Positions 44,661-54,648 of a stretch of 64,000 nt of DNA are shown here, piece after piece. The notes beneath the pieces were generated by a model. That model ran no database searches. It worked only from the letters and a program-made list of their open reading frames with translations, and was not told the origin of the DNA. The position numbers were made by a program, and so were the translations under genes. Location: positions 9,678,539 through 9,742,538 of the forward strand of contig OZ025208.1 of the NCBI GenBank assembly GCA_964019055.1. The letters are read 5' to 3'. Source of the stretch: Anthopleura xanthogrammica (taxonomy: Eukaryota; Cnidaria; Anthozoa; Actiniaria; Actiniidae). How positions within the stretch are numbered: the first letter of the stretch is position 1; each line of letters opens with the position of its first letter.

Positions 44661-44716
44661 CACGTCTTCATCATCGACTTTACTGTTGCGTGGTGCCTCT
44701 CCACCGAGACTACATA
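44661..44716 (-). pseudogene. Fragment of a GPCR gene (TM3 end and second intracellular loop)
   Basis: Read on the minus strand this 56 bp piece encodes VSVERHHATVK...MKT, aligning with SVERYHAIVKPMKT of the neighbouring receptors. Substitutions include Tyr to His in the ERY triplet. No flanking receptor sequence is recognisable, so it is an isolated relic, probably carried by the repeat block beside it. Confidence 0.6.
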
Positions 44717-44984
44717 CAGTAAGCAATATTTTTAAGCAAGGTTCAGGTTTTTCTGGTGTGCAATGCAATGTTTTCCCACTTCAGACCACATGTCATTCCC
44801 TAGAAAATAAGATTCCTTATTCGAGTTACTTCAATATGAATGTATCTTGGCTCCTCATGAGTTATTGACAGACAAAAAATGCTGAAAGAAAATGGTATGC
44901 ACGCGATCTGATCATATTAATGAGTCTTGCCGTACTGAGCAAGGATCTCGTTTGGATTCAATGAACTTTTTCTGAGATAAACGA

Positions 44985-45510
44985 GCAAGAGACTGGGGCG
45001 AGTTTTGAATTTTAATCTTATAAGTAAAAAAAAAAGTATGTCATCTGACAAAGCATCTCAATATTAGTAAGTCTGGCAAATTGGAACATGATTGAATGAA
45101 AAGAACCAGAATTATTGGCTTTCAAAAGTGTCAAAAATTTACAAAGAATGTATGGTTACAGGGGACAAGCGTCCCTACTAACCATACATTCTTTGAAGGC
45201 TTGCACCAGTAGCGTAGCGAGGGGGGGGGGGGCACGGGGAGGGCACGGGCCCCCAAAAATATTTTGAAATTAATGTTTAATATATAAAAACGTTTGGTTT
45301 CTGTTTTTTGGTTTGCTTTTTTATACTGGGTGCCCCCCACATTCAAGTTCCTCGCTACGCCCCTGCTTGTAACTCTTTTTAACGAAACACGTTCAAATTC
45401 GCCAGACTTACTAATATTGAGATGCTTAATTAACAAAATTGACAAAAAAACGTTTTTGCTAATTAGATTAAAATTCAAAACTCGCCCCAGTCCCTTGATC
45501 GTTTCTAAAA
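44985..45510. mobile_element. Composite inverted-repeat element
   Basis: Outer arms ACTGGGGCGAGTTTTGAATTTTAAT...CAATATTAGTAAGTCTGGC and GCCAGACTTACTAATATTGA...AAAACTCGCCCCAGT are mirror images. A second element is nested inside, with TAGCGTAGCGAGGGGGGG and CCTCGCTACGCCCCTG. A small hairpin ACAAAGAATGTATGGTTA...AACCATACATTCTTTG also lies inside. Confidence 0.72.
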
Positions 45511-45668
45511 TGGCCTATATGATGTTGTACCCAAGGTAGATCACAGTGCATCATGTATGTCCAAGTCACAAAAGGTTTATGGAAAAATTTTCCTTTTCAA
45601 AAAATAAGATTCTGTGTTCGATGTTGATCGCCATATTTGTATCTTTCCCGGTAGCGTTACTGCATGGT

Positions 45669-45859
45669 TATAGAGCTTTTAACTACTTGTGGGTCCAAAA
45701 CGAAAAGCAGTTCTTACTTTTTCTTTGTGACAAGATTTTTTATCCAAAGTTCTAACTGTTACAGGTGGAGATTAAATCATTGAGAGCATTGTTGCTTTAC
45801 TTTAGCGGTTTTTATGAGCAGTTGGACCCGAAAATACGTCACAACTTAACAGCTCTATA
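45669..45859. mobile_element. MITE-like element, family D (copy 2)
   Basis: TATAGAGCTTTTAAC at left and TTAACAGCTCTATA at right. It shares AACGAAAAGCAGTTCT, CCAAAGTTCTAACTG and TATGAGCAGTTGGACC with 17816-18049 but has lost the segment after the left end. Confidence 0.75.
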
Positions 45860-45988
45860 AACCAAATCGGCTAACGCGTTGCTATGTCGACAATAATAAC
45901 TTTGAAAGACAGAGAATCGTTATTCCAAAAAGATTTGAATTGGACGGAAACGTACATAGCAACGCGTTCGTCGATTAGGTCTATCAAA
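45858..45988. mobile_element. Small inverted-repeat element
   Basis: ACCAAATCGGCTAACGCGTT then GCTATGT at left, ACATAGCAACGCGTTCGTCG then ATTAGGT at right. It lies directly against the family D copy. Non-coding. Confidence 0.65.
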
Positions 45989-46766
45989 AAGGTTACACAA
46001 GACAAGCAGCTGATCTCGCTTCTCTCAGCCCGAACGAATTAGCCAATCAGCGAACGTTTTGTTCGTACTCAAAATAAACAACAGCTTTCACTCGATCGAA
46101 AAGAAAGAAAATATAGAAGTCATCCGTGGACAGATTCACCAAATATTTACCATTTCGTCGTCGGTGGAAATTATTTTGTTTTGACCAGAAATAATAGAAA
46201 TCATTTTGAAACTTTCGCTATGATGGATAATGCATTGTGCGCTTGTTAGATTCCAAATCACCTAAAATGGCTTCCCATCTGGGAAAACAACGAGGTCGAG
46301 TCTATTTTGACGTACAAGACGTACAAGGAAATTCGCTCTCTTTTTTCATTGGATGCGTTACGTTTAGGTTCAAGAAACTTGATTGCCTTGGGCAAGCAGC
46401 TGTTTGATCTTTGGAAGCTATAATCATTTGCTACCGCTGCTTAGCATTTGTAAATGAAAATGAATTGGTTTCCGTTTTCTATTCTTCTCTCAAAACCAGC
46501 TGTCGAGAAAGTAATTGGCGATTCAGTCTTGCAATTGAAGTTTTTTTTGGTGTGTTTTCAGGGTTTACCCGAACCAAATAGAACTGACAGAGATGGTGAT
46601 GGAAGTTTAAAAATATCGTCTAGCATACAGATGTGTTTCTGAACTTTTGCTTCAGTCCTAGAAAGAGATAGCTAATCTTTGCTGTACTATACAAATGTTA
46701 ACTCGGTTTCGCTAGTATTTATCGTTGATAATTGAAAAACGTCTGCCGATGCTTTAATGTATACTT

Positions 46767-46966
46767 NNNNNNNNNNNNNNNNNNNNNNNNNNNNNNNNNN
46801 NNNNNNNNNNNNNNNNNNNNNNNNNNNNNNNNNNNNNNNNNNNNNNNNNNNNNNNNNNNNNNNNNNNNNNNNNNNNNNNNNNNNNNNNNNNNNNNNNNNN
46901 NNNNNNNNNNNNNNNNNNNNNNNNNNNNNNNNNNNNNNNNNNNNNNNNNNNNNNNNNNNNNNNNNN
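46767..46966. other. Assembly gap
   Basis: Exactly 200 N. Frames drawn through it are meaningless. The even size suggests a placeholder length rather than a measured one. Confidence 0.99.
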
Positions 46967-47413
46967 ATGCTGGAAAAAAACAACTACAAAAACATAGAAA
47001 AAACATAGGCGGAGACACTAAGAACAACGGCTGGCTTTATCTTGGTCTCTCTCCCTCTCTCGTTCCATGCTAAGCTCCAAAACTGATATTACCTGGAGGG
47101 AAATAATTGTTAATTTAAAAGCAAAAAAAAAAAAGAAATTAAGAGAAAGACAAATGACACTTTTTTTGGCCGCTATTCGGATCATTTTCATTTCCTCTTG
47201 TTTGATGTTTTCCTATCGTGTTGTATTATGTATTGTACAAATAAATGAGATCACGACCCCTGCCCAGCGTTGGTCCAAAGTTTAGATTAGAAATTGCCAA
47301 TTTAGCGCAGCCGTTGGTGGATTTCACTTTGAATTGCATTCGGCAGTACTAGTACTGCACTCAAAATAGATTAAGGAAACGAGCTCTGCATTAAAGCAAA
47401 ATACAAGGCTGCA

Positions 47414-48310
47414 ATGACGGACGATCTCTTCGAAAACCCTAGAACAACAGCCATTATTTTTGTAGCTATCATAATTCTGTCATTAGGAGTGACCGGGAAT
47501 GTGTTGGTCTTAATGGCCGTTTGGAAGAAACGCTGGCTACGATCAACAACCAACTACCTTCTCGTGAACCTCGCTGCCTCGGATTTGACGACATTGGTAT
47601 CATTGCCTTTCATGATAATTCCTTCGTTGGTTGACTTTGAAGAAGGAACTCTGGCTGATTTCTTGTGTATGTTTTTTTTTTCCTATCACTTGCCTATTAC
47701 GGCCAGTTTTGTGTCTATTCTAACACTAACTGTACTCTCAGTGGAGAGGTACCACGCTATTGTCAAGCCGATGAAGACGGGGATAAGACTACGAGATGAA
47801 ACGGTCAAGTATGCCAACATTGGGATCTGGATTACAGGGATTGTTCTGACGTGTCCCTTATACATTTTTGGTTATTACAAAGCGTCTGCGAAATCCTGTC
47901 GCCATAAAGTCGATTCGAACAGAACTGGCTTTGCAGTTTTTCAGGTGTGTTTGGGAATCATTGGAATTATAGTTCCCTTCTTCATCATCAGTTTCTGCTA
48001 CTTCCAGATCGTTCGTGAGCTGTACTTCAAGAACAAAGTTGAACCACAGAACGTAGCAGCCGAAGAAAATGCTCGTACAATGCGTAAACTCGTCAAGCTC
48101 TCCCTAACAGTAACAGGTGTTTTTGTCCTCTTTCTCGTCCCCCTTGCCATCACCTTCCCAATGCAATTCATCAACTACAAAGACTATGGAAAATTGTACA
48201 AATATGCCGTAATTGTATTTTTCGCTGAGGCTGGCATCAACCCACTTATATATTCCTTCCAGAGCACCAACTTCCGTAAAGCGTTTAAAGAAATAATTAA
48301 ATGTTCTTAA
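47414..48310 (+). CDS. Rhodopsin-like (class A) GPCR 2, intronless, paralogue of GPCR 1
   Basis: 298 residues, seven hydrophobic segments, single exon. Anchors: N29 in TGNVL, D57 in NLAASD, C85, ERY at 111-113, W139, P188, P243 in FLVP (no toggle Trp) and NPLIY at 276-280. The cytoplasmic segments KKRWLRSTTNYLLVNLAASD, VKPMKTGIRLRDETVKYAN and IVRELYFKNKVEPQNV equal those of GPCR 1. The second extracellular loop (about 155-172) and TM5-TM7 outer parts differ. A Cys near the C-terminus (CS end) could be a palmitoylation site. It probably couples to the same G protein as GPCR 1 but may bind another ligand; this is inference. Confidence 0.93.
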   Translation: MTDDLFENPRTTAIIFVAIIILSLGVTGNVLVLMAVWKKRWLRSTTNYLLVNLAASDLTTLVSLPFMIIPSLVDFEEGTLADFLCMFFFSYHLPITASFVSILTLTVLSVERYHAIVKPMKTGIRLRDETVKYANIGIWITGIVLTCPLYIFGYYKASAKSCRHKVDSNRTGFAVFQVCLGIIGIIVPFFIISFCYFQIVRELYFKNKVEPQNVAAEENARTMRKLVKLSLTVTGVFVLFLVPLAITFPMQFINYKDYGKLYKYAVIVFFAEAGINPLIYSFQSTNFRKAFKEIIKCS

Positions 48311-48431
48311 ACGGTGCTTTTCATGAAACTGTTGTTGTAAAGATAATGTAAGTGCTACTCATTTAATTCATTATTGAGGTGGTCCTCCTCAATAACCTGT
48401 TTTATATTGTAAGTTTTGGACTCGAGTTGTT

Positions 48432-48590
48432 CTTCTTCGGGTTCTCCGGTTTTGCTTCCTTTATAAAAATCAACATGTGAGTTGAGTGTTGTGTGTCGTA
48501 AATATGGAATATAGTGGTAGTGTGTGTGGAGCGAACCTCACGGAAGAGCCCGGTACGCGGAGTGATGGTTGTGAAATATAAGTATACAAG
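48432..48590 (+). repeat. Dispersed interspersed repeat (copy 2)
   Basis: The same ordered motifs as 41221-41385 (GGGTTCTCCGGTTTTGCTTC, AAAATCAACATGTGAG, GGAATATAGTGGTAGTG, GTGATGGTTGTGAAATAT). It is about 120 bp after the GPCR 2 stop. Its orientation relative to the receptor is opposite to that of the copy beside GPCR 1, so it was not carried by the receptor duplication. Confidence 0.75.
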
Positions 48591-49483
48591 TTTAGTTTAT
48601 TTAAAAACAAAAAAATTCTTAAACAAAAATCAACTTCTAAATCCCATGATTATTATTATTTATTATTATTCCCATTCTTGGCTTCGTAAAAAAATACACA
48701 AAAAATGTACAACATTTTTTTTTTGCTGTCTTGTAAGTCACGTTTCAGGAAATCTTTCTGGACCCGTGTACCGTTGAATATTGAATTGAAATTTGCTGTC
48801 TTGTCACGTTGCAGAAACTCTTCTCAGACACGTGTACCGTTGTGTAATATTCATGGCAAAAAACGTGTTTCCTTAAGGCCTCTTTACACTGTCGCCTTTT
48901 GATTTTATGATATTTGACAATTTGAAGTATCGCAGCATGAATTACAAAACAAATCTGAGTTTCATCTCATCAAAAGTTCACTTGATAATAAGACTTCTGG
49001 GAGGGTGTGAATGGGGTTTATAGTTAACTGAAAATTGGCCTAAAATTTAATAGGTAACTGACAAATAACCTAAAAATTAGTAGCTAAGTGAGAAATTATA
49101 ATTTACCGTTAACTGAAATTTCTGTTATTTTAGTTAAATATGATCAGCGCTTGTAAATAGTAGTAGTTATTCGACAATTGGCCTGAAATTAAATGATTAA
49201 CTAACAATCGAGTCCACTCTCTTTTAGCTGCAGGCTTTTCATAGCAGCACAGTACGTTTACACTTTTATGTTTTTATGTTTTCATTGGAATATCTATATT
49301 TATTATATGAAATAGAGTGTGATATTGAGTGACATCAAAATGATAAAATTGATATCCCCACTCCCACCAGTGGCCAGTGGGGATACGATTTATATCAACA
49401 CTGATGGTGTCAAATTTCGACTTTTTGCTCAGCAAATCTCAAATTCTCCATTATTTTTCATTGAAGATTTCATATAATAAACA

Positions 49484-49628
49484 GAACATTACATGGCCGC
49501 TTGGAGATACGAATTTTATCTTCTCGTGCTGATATTATCTCTCACTCGTTCGCGCACTCACTCGTGAGAGATAATATCAACACTCGAAGATAAAACTCGT
49601 ATCTCCGCGCGACCATGTAATATCCTAT
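49484..49628. mobile_element. Palindromic element
   Basis: ACATTACATGGCCGCTTGGA...TATTATCTCTCACTCGT and the mirror ACGAGTGAGAGATAATA...CCGCGCGACCATGTAATAT. The arms are about 60 bp. Non-coding. Confidence 0.75.
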
Positions 49629-49741
49629 ATAAAATAATTGCCAATTTTCATTGGTGTGGCACTTTAAGTGAAAAACATGAATACGCATGTAAATACTTTT
49701 TATATTAATTATTTTGTTTTGTTTTCGTTTTATATTATGTA

Positions 49742-49886
49742 CTTATTGACTGAGTTAAGGTCGGTCCGAACGGGAAAATATTTGGCTCGAGGTCCTGAAG
49801 TACGGAACGAGCGCAGCGAGTTCCGTGCCAAGGACCTCGAGCCAAATATTTTCCCGTTCGGACCGACCTTAACTCAGTCAATAAGC
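49742..49886. mobile_element. Near-perfect palindromic element
   Basis: CTTATTGACTGAGTTAAGGT...CGGTCCGAACGGGAAAATAT then TTGGCTCGAGGTCC, mirrored on the right, with a short central GAACGAGCGCAGCGAGTTCC hairpin. GAGTCCGAACGGG motifs recur at about 49980-50007, outside the element. Confidence 0.78.
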
Positions 49887-50567
49887 ATTTTATCATATGA
49901 CCACATATAAAAAATCGATTTCAAAGCGTTTTTAATAAATGCGAATCAAAATGCGTAGTTTTTACATGATTGACGGCAGCGAGTCCGAACGGCGAGTCCG
50001 AACGGGAAATTATTACACTTTTCGGAAAAGCGTACTTTGTTTGCTGACGACATTTTCCCCAAAGGTTTTTTTTAGAATCACGCGTACAGTGAAATACGGT
50101 CATATGATAATAGTATTTATTGGTTCTGCTTCATTGTTACTTGTTGAGGGTAGTTATTGCTAATTCGTGGAATGATTTTTCTTCCTCCCTGAAATATATT
50201 TTGTTTTGTTATCAAAATCATGAATATTCACTAAGGAAAATATCGAATAACATCTGTAAACCATACGAATGAAAAATCGTCCTCATTTACATTATATTCC
50301 ACTTGGGTTTGTGTCGGCCAAACGCACTTCAATCTAACTTTTAATTCGCAGAACATCAATTGAACTATACTCCTACACAGATCGCCCACTCATGCTGCAT
50401 ATATTGCGCAATGTGGAAAGTCGCGAACGAAATAAAAAAAGACAACGTATTAGAACAGACCCCGTCACTATTCCCATTTCAGGCCATGTGTCATTCTCTG
50501 CAAATTAAAATTTTGTTTTTTGAAAGTCAAGCCATGTTTAGGTACTTGCACTGAAGAAATAATGGTA

Positions 50568-50720
50568 AAGAGATGATAACTAGCGGTAAGCTAGTGTGGG
50601 CTGCGTCGGTGTTTGTAATGAAACAGTTGTGATCAAAAGTTAAATTTTACACCGTAAAAAATAAGAAAGATCACTTACTGACGTTTCGGACGCTAGTCCT
50701 TCGTAGGAGTAAAAGGTAAA
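50568..50720. repeat. Dispersed repeat with a hammerhead-ribozyme-like segment on the minus strand
   Basis: 50568-50700 nearly duplicates 22541-22670. The end of this copy, read on the minus strand (50710-50680), gives CCTACGAAGG, ACTAGC and GTCCGAAACGTC. That is a 4 bp GGAC/GTCC stem with loop TAGC, followed by GAAAC. The layout matches the hammerhead core CUGANGA-stem II-GAAA known from Penelope-like elements, but one base of CUGACGA is missing. It is probably an inactive relic. Confidence 0.5.
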
Positions 50721-51523
50721 AGTAAAAGTGAAGAAATAATGCTTAAGAGAGTGATACGTGGTCTAGGAAGACGGTGATTAAGAATATTGGGTATAGTACA
50801 AGTGTATTGTTGTGGTTTTATTATAGTGGTTACGGCTACGATTAACTGAATATACAAAAAGGAATGAATTAGTCACTCTTCCTAAAAAGGTTATCACTGA
50901 TTCCAGTAAACAATTTAAAAACAAAAAACAAACAAATAAAACAAATATTTTATCTGGACACGATGGTATTCATCCATAATACCCCCGAGGCATCCAGAGA
51001 GCTGAGACGTCGTATGGACTGCGGTCCTGTTGGCAATTAAGGCCGATCAACCCTTGATGTACAGATAACGCAGGATGATGTTCTAGCCGGCCAGAAGGCA
51101 TCAAGGGAAAGACTAGTCTGCCCCCAGACCGTATAGATCTACCGCTAATCCCCTGCCACGCATGAACTAGCTGAAAATGTTATGTCTATTCTATTCTATT
51201 CTATGGTGTATTATTTTCACTGCTACTGTGCTAATTTATTAAAACCAAGCTTGGCTGAGGAGGGTTAGCACCTGAATGGTAGGCATAAAATACCTGCTCA
51301 AGTTTTCGTTCCTATATACTTTGTCATTCGATTTTTTTCAGTTTGAAATAACAGAAAGAGTCATATCCAACTTTGTTGTTTTTCCTTGCAATTCCTCATA
51401 ATGTAACCGTTTCTTTACCCATTCGATATTCTCAGACCTGCACCAAGTTGATTCGTTTCTGTAGCCGCACTTCGCACAATTCCATTTTTGGGCTTTTACT
51501 CTAGCTTTTGAATACCACAGTTC

Positions 51524-52495
51524 TTAGCGATTCCCTCGACACCTCAAGATATCTTTGAAAGCATTTCGAAAGTTTGTACTTTGAAAGATGTACAAAATAG
51601 GATTAAAAATCGACTCCATGAAGTAAATAGCACTTGTCTTCTGATAGATGGACATATCAAATCCATGAACATCATGAACTGATAGAAATAATGTCGATGC
51701 CAATGGGAAATAACAGACCATGAAGACTACAGTCACTGTGATTGACACCTGGACGAGTTTTCGCTTATTACGAGTTTCTTCTTGAACTGCAAGATTTTGG
51801 GGTCCCACTTTCTTCTTGAAGTACAACTCGCGAACGATTTGAAAATAGCAGAAGCTAATAATGCAGAAAGGAATAAAGACGATTGTGGTCATGACCAATA
51901 GCTTGTAAACAGATTCAGCAGTTTTGGATATACTTGCGAGAAAATGGCATCTTTTACGATCGTAATATCCATAGATGTATATAGGCAATGTCAGTACGGT
52001 ACCACTTATCCATACTGCAATATAAGCATATTTCATGGTGTCCTCTCTTAGTCTGAACCCCGTCTTCATCGGCTTCACAATCGCATGGTATCTCTCCACA
52101 GACAACACCACCAGTGTTATAGTCGACACGAAGCTTGCAGTGATGGGGACATGAAAAGACATGATAAACTTGCACATGAAATCCGCAAGAATTCCCTCCT
52201 CGAACCTCACGTATGTCTGAATAACCATTAGAGGAAGAAACACCAAGCTCAACACGTCGGAGATGGCACGGTTAACCAGAAGATAATTGGTTGTCGATCG
52301 GAGAGATCTCTTTTTCCAGACTGCAATCACGACCATCAAGTTCCCCGCAATGCCAAAAAGATCAAGTGGAGCTGCAAACAATTCGAAAGGAAATTTCTTT
52401 CCTTCCGTTCCTGATGAAGTATTATTAGCCATATTTTTCACATTACGAAGCGAAACTGAATCTAATTTTGATCGTTGTGCTTTAAGACCTAGCAT
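51524..52495 (-). CDS. Rhodopsin-like (class A) GPCR 3, intronless, diverged paralogue
   Basis: 323 residues from the first ATG. An in-frame ATG at residue 22 would give 302, closer to the two neighbours, and is followed at once by NNTSS with overlapping N-glycosylation sequons, so it is a likely start. Anchors: N52 in AGNLM, D80, C108, ERY at 134-136, W162, P209, P264 in CYFP (Tyr replaces the toggle Trp but Cys is kept) and NPILY at 298-302. It shares KPMKTG, RSTTNYLLVN, IVRELYFK and FQSTNFR with GPCRs 1 and 2. It is about as long as a typical short class A receptor. Ligand unknown. Confidence 0.92.
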   Translation of the reverse strand: MLGLKAQRSKLDSVSLRNVKNMANNTSSGTEGKKFPFELFAAPLDLFGIAGNLMVVIAVWKKRSLRSTTNYLLVNRAISDVLSLVFLPLMVIQTYVRFEEGILADFMCKFIMSFHVPITASFVSTITLVVLSVERYHAIVKPMKTGFRLREDTMKYAYIAVWISGTVLTLPIYIYGYYDRKRCHFLASISKTAESVYKLLVMTTIVFIPFCIISFCYFQIVRELYFKKKVGPQNLAVQEETRNKRKLVQVSITVTVVFMVCYFPLASTLFLSVHDVHGFDMSIYQKTSAIYFMESIFNPILYIFQSTNFRNAFKDILRCRGNR

Positions 52496-53127
52496 AAACT
52501 AGGGTCCATTTTTTTCAGATTTTTTTCAACCAAAAGTCGCCTGTCATTGAAACATTTGAACATTTATCCAAAAAGGTATATCGAAGGGTCACTCAGTGAT
52601 GCAGAGAGCTTTAGCCATCTTCATTTGGCAAAAAGCAACAAATGCCTGCTTCTGTCGATGCATGAATACATACATTTTGGACTTGTATAGGCTGGAAGGC
52701 CATAAGTACAATCTCTCGTGCAGAACAATCAGGTTAACAGAACTTGCTCGAAGCTTTTAATTTTATCCGTCGTATTCAGACCAAATGGAAGCTTTTCTTT
52801 TTTGTTCCTCACCTGGACCTTTCTTTGTTACGTTGCTATTTGACTCCAGCAGCGCAATTTAAACTCGCATACATCGACAAGCCCTTCATCCTTTGAAATT
52901 AGTAAAACTTTACTTTATTGTGTCTATTTATTTTCGGTGATAAATGGCTTCTTAAGACCGTACGACTCACAGGGCAGATGGTCTATTGTTCGTAATCAAA
53001 TTTGACGTCGAACTTCTTCAATTCAATATCCGCACTAAGGAAGAGAAAGGTTTAACACTACTTTTTTTTTATAAAATGAGCAGTCGCCAACTTACATAAT
53101 GATTTGCTTCATCAAGATTATAAATTC
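52496..53127. other. Upstream flank of GPCR 3
   Basis: About 630 bp with no recognised gene or repeat. Confidence 0.45.
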
Positions 53128-53913
53128 GGTCTGTGTGTTACTGTACCGTGCCCTGACTTTGATCAGCCCAGGGGTCGTTTAAGGGTTCGATCTGTGAGTT
53201 AACCATGCCCTGACTTTGATCAGCCCAGAGGTTGTTTTGGGTTTGATCTGTGAGTTAGCCATGCCCTGGCTTTGATCAGGCCAGAGGTTGTTTTGGGTTT
53301 GATCTGTGAGTTAGCCATGCCCTGACTTTGATCAGGCCAGAGGTTGTTTTGGGTTTGATCTGTGAGTTAGCCATGCCCTGACTTTGATCAGGCCAGAGGT
53401 TGTTTTGGGTTTGATCTGTGAGTTAATCATACCCTGACTTTGATCAGCCCAGGGGTCGTTTAAGGGTTCGATCTGTGAGTTAGCCATACCCTGACTTTGA
53501 TCAGGCCAGAGGTTGTTTTGGGTTTGATCCGTGAGTTAGCCATGCCCTGGCTTTGATCAGGCCAAAGGTTGTTTTGGGTTTGATCTGTGAGTTAACCATA
53601 CCCTGACTTTGATCAGGCCAGAGGTTGTTTTGGGTTTGATCTGTGAGTTAATCATACCCTGACTTTGATCAGCCCAGGGGTCGTTTAAGGGTTCGATCTG
53701 TGAGTTAGCCATACCCTGACTTTGATCAGGCCAGAGGTTGTTTTGGGTTTGATCCGTGAGTTAGCCATGCCCTGGCTTTGATCAGGCCAAAGGTTGTTTT
53801 GGGTTTGATCTGTGAGTTAACCATACCCTGACTTTGATCAGGCCAGAGGTTGTTTTGGGTTTGATCTGTGAGTTAATCATACCCTGACTTTGATCAGCCC
53901 AGAGGTTGTTTCA
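53128..53913 (+). repeat. 56-57 bp minisatellite, about 14 copies
   Basis: Units GATCTGTGAGTTAGCCATGC / CCTGACTTTGATCAGGCCAG / AGGTTGTTTTGGGTTT. A minority type has AGCCCAGGGGTCGTTTAAGG. A four-unit block (marked by GATCCGTGAG near 53526 and 53751) is duplicated, giving a higher-order period of about 225 bp. It is the same unit as at 39330-39510. Confidence 0.93.
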
Positions 53914-54215
53914 TTTTTTGCTAAACCTGGATTAAATCTTTATCTTCAATACATTGAGTGTCTTTAATACTGAGGTACCAACCATGATAACCACGTATCA
54001 TTCATTAACTACCTGGGTTATGGATATCTTTACCCAGGTGTCTACAGACGAATTTCTTTTTCCTATAATTTACATTCAAATAATTACTCAGCCAATTAAA
54101 TAAAGGATGCCACAATAATTTAAATGTTATGTCTAGAGGAGTAAAAGTGAAGTGAGGGATTTGAATATCTTTTTTAGTAAGGAAAAACCATGAACCTTTT
54201 TGAGTGTGTGCGTGT

Positions 54216-54391
54216 TAAGCTATGAACACACGGTCCAACATTGCGCGCGATGTTACAGGCAATCGATATTACGAATCATGTCACACGGCGCAATTTGCTG
54301 CACGTAATGTTACTGAAGTAGAAATTGACCCTACTTCAGCAACATTACCTACAATATTGCGCGCAATGTTGCACAGTGTGTCCGTAGCTTT
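54216..54391. mobile_element. MITE-like element, family C (copy 3)
   Basis: TAAGCTATGAACACACGGTC then CAACATTGCGCGCG at left, GCGCGCAATGTTGCACAG then TGTGTCCGTAGCTT at right. Internal CTTCAGCAACATTA pairs with TAATGTTACTGAAG. It is the best preserved copy in the window. Confidence 0.82.
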
Positions 54392-54648
54392 ATGGTATAT
54401 TGGTATAAGATCGATAACAATATTGATATTAGTAAAGAAAGAAAGAACACTCAAGGAAATTATATGTAGGACGAGAAAATAACGAAAACATAACCTTTTT
54501 AAAATAATTCAAAGTGAAACTTTTATTATTTGTTCATACTTTACCCTACGACAAAAATTTATTAATTTTTCACCGCAACGCGCTTTTCCATATAATGCAA
54601 AAAGAGATACATATTTTATCACTAGGAAAGTATGACCATGGATTTGCA

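Larger units (their letters stand above)
43437..47413. other. Region between divergent GPCRs 1 and 2
   Basis: Four kilobases holding the upstream regions of both receptors, a GPCR fragment, decayed tandem units, several inverted-repeat elements and the assembly gap. No intact gene was seen. The gap could conceal sequence relevant to either promoter. Confidence 0.5.
48311..51523. other. Region between tail-to-tail GPCRs 2 and 3
   Basis: Contains a dispersed repeat, two palindromes and a PLE/hammerhead-like repeat, listed separately. 50970-51175 is a GC-richer stretch, unlike its surroundings, that may be part of a retroelement, but no frame supports this. The rest shows nothing recognisable. 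Confidence 0.45.

Noticed and set aside
46454..46642. Possible calcium-binding peptide (DRDGDGSLKI)
   Set aside because: A single short motif without a full EF-hand or neighbouring exons; not enough support.
46687..47073. Open frames through the N run
   Set aside because: They exist only because N codons are not stops.
54222..54482. Coding frame of 86 codons
   Set aside because: Lies within the family C palindromic element; the frame is formed by its arms.
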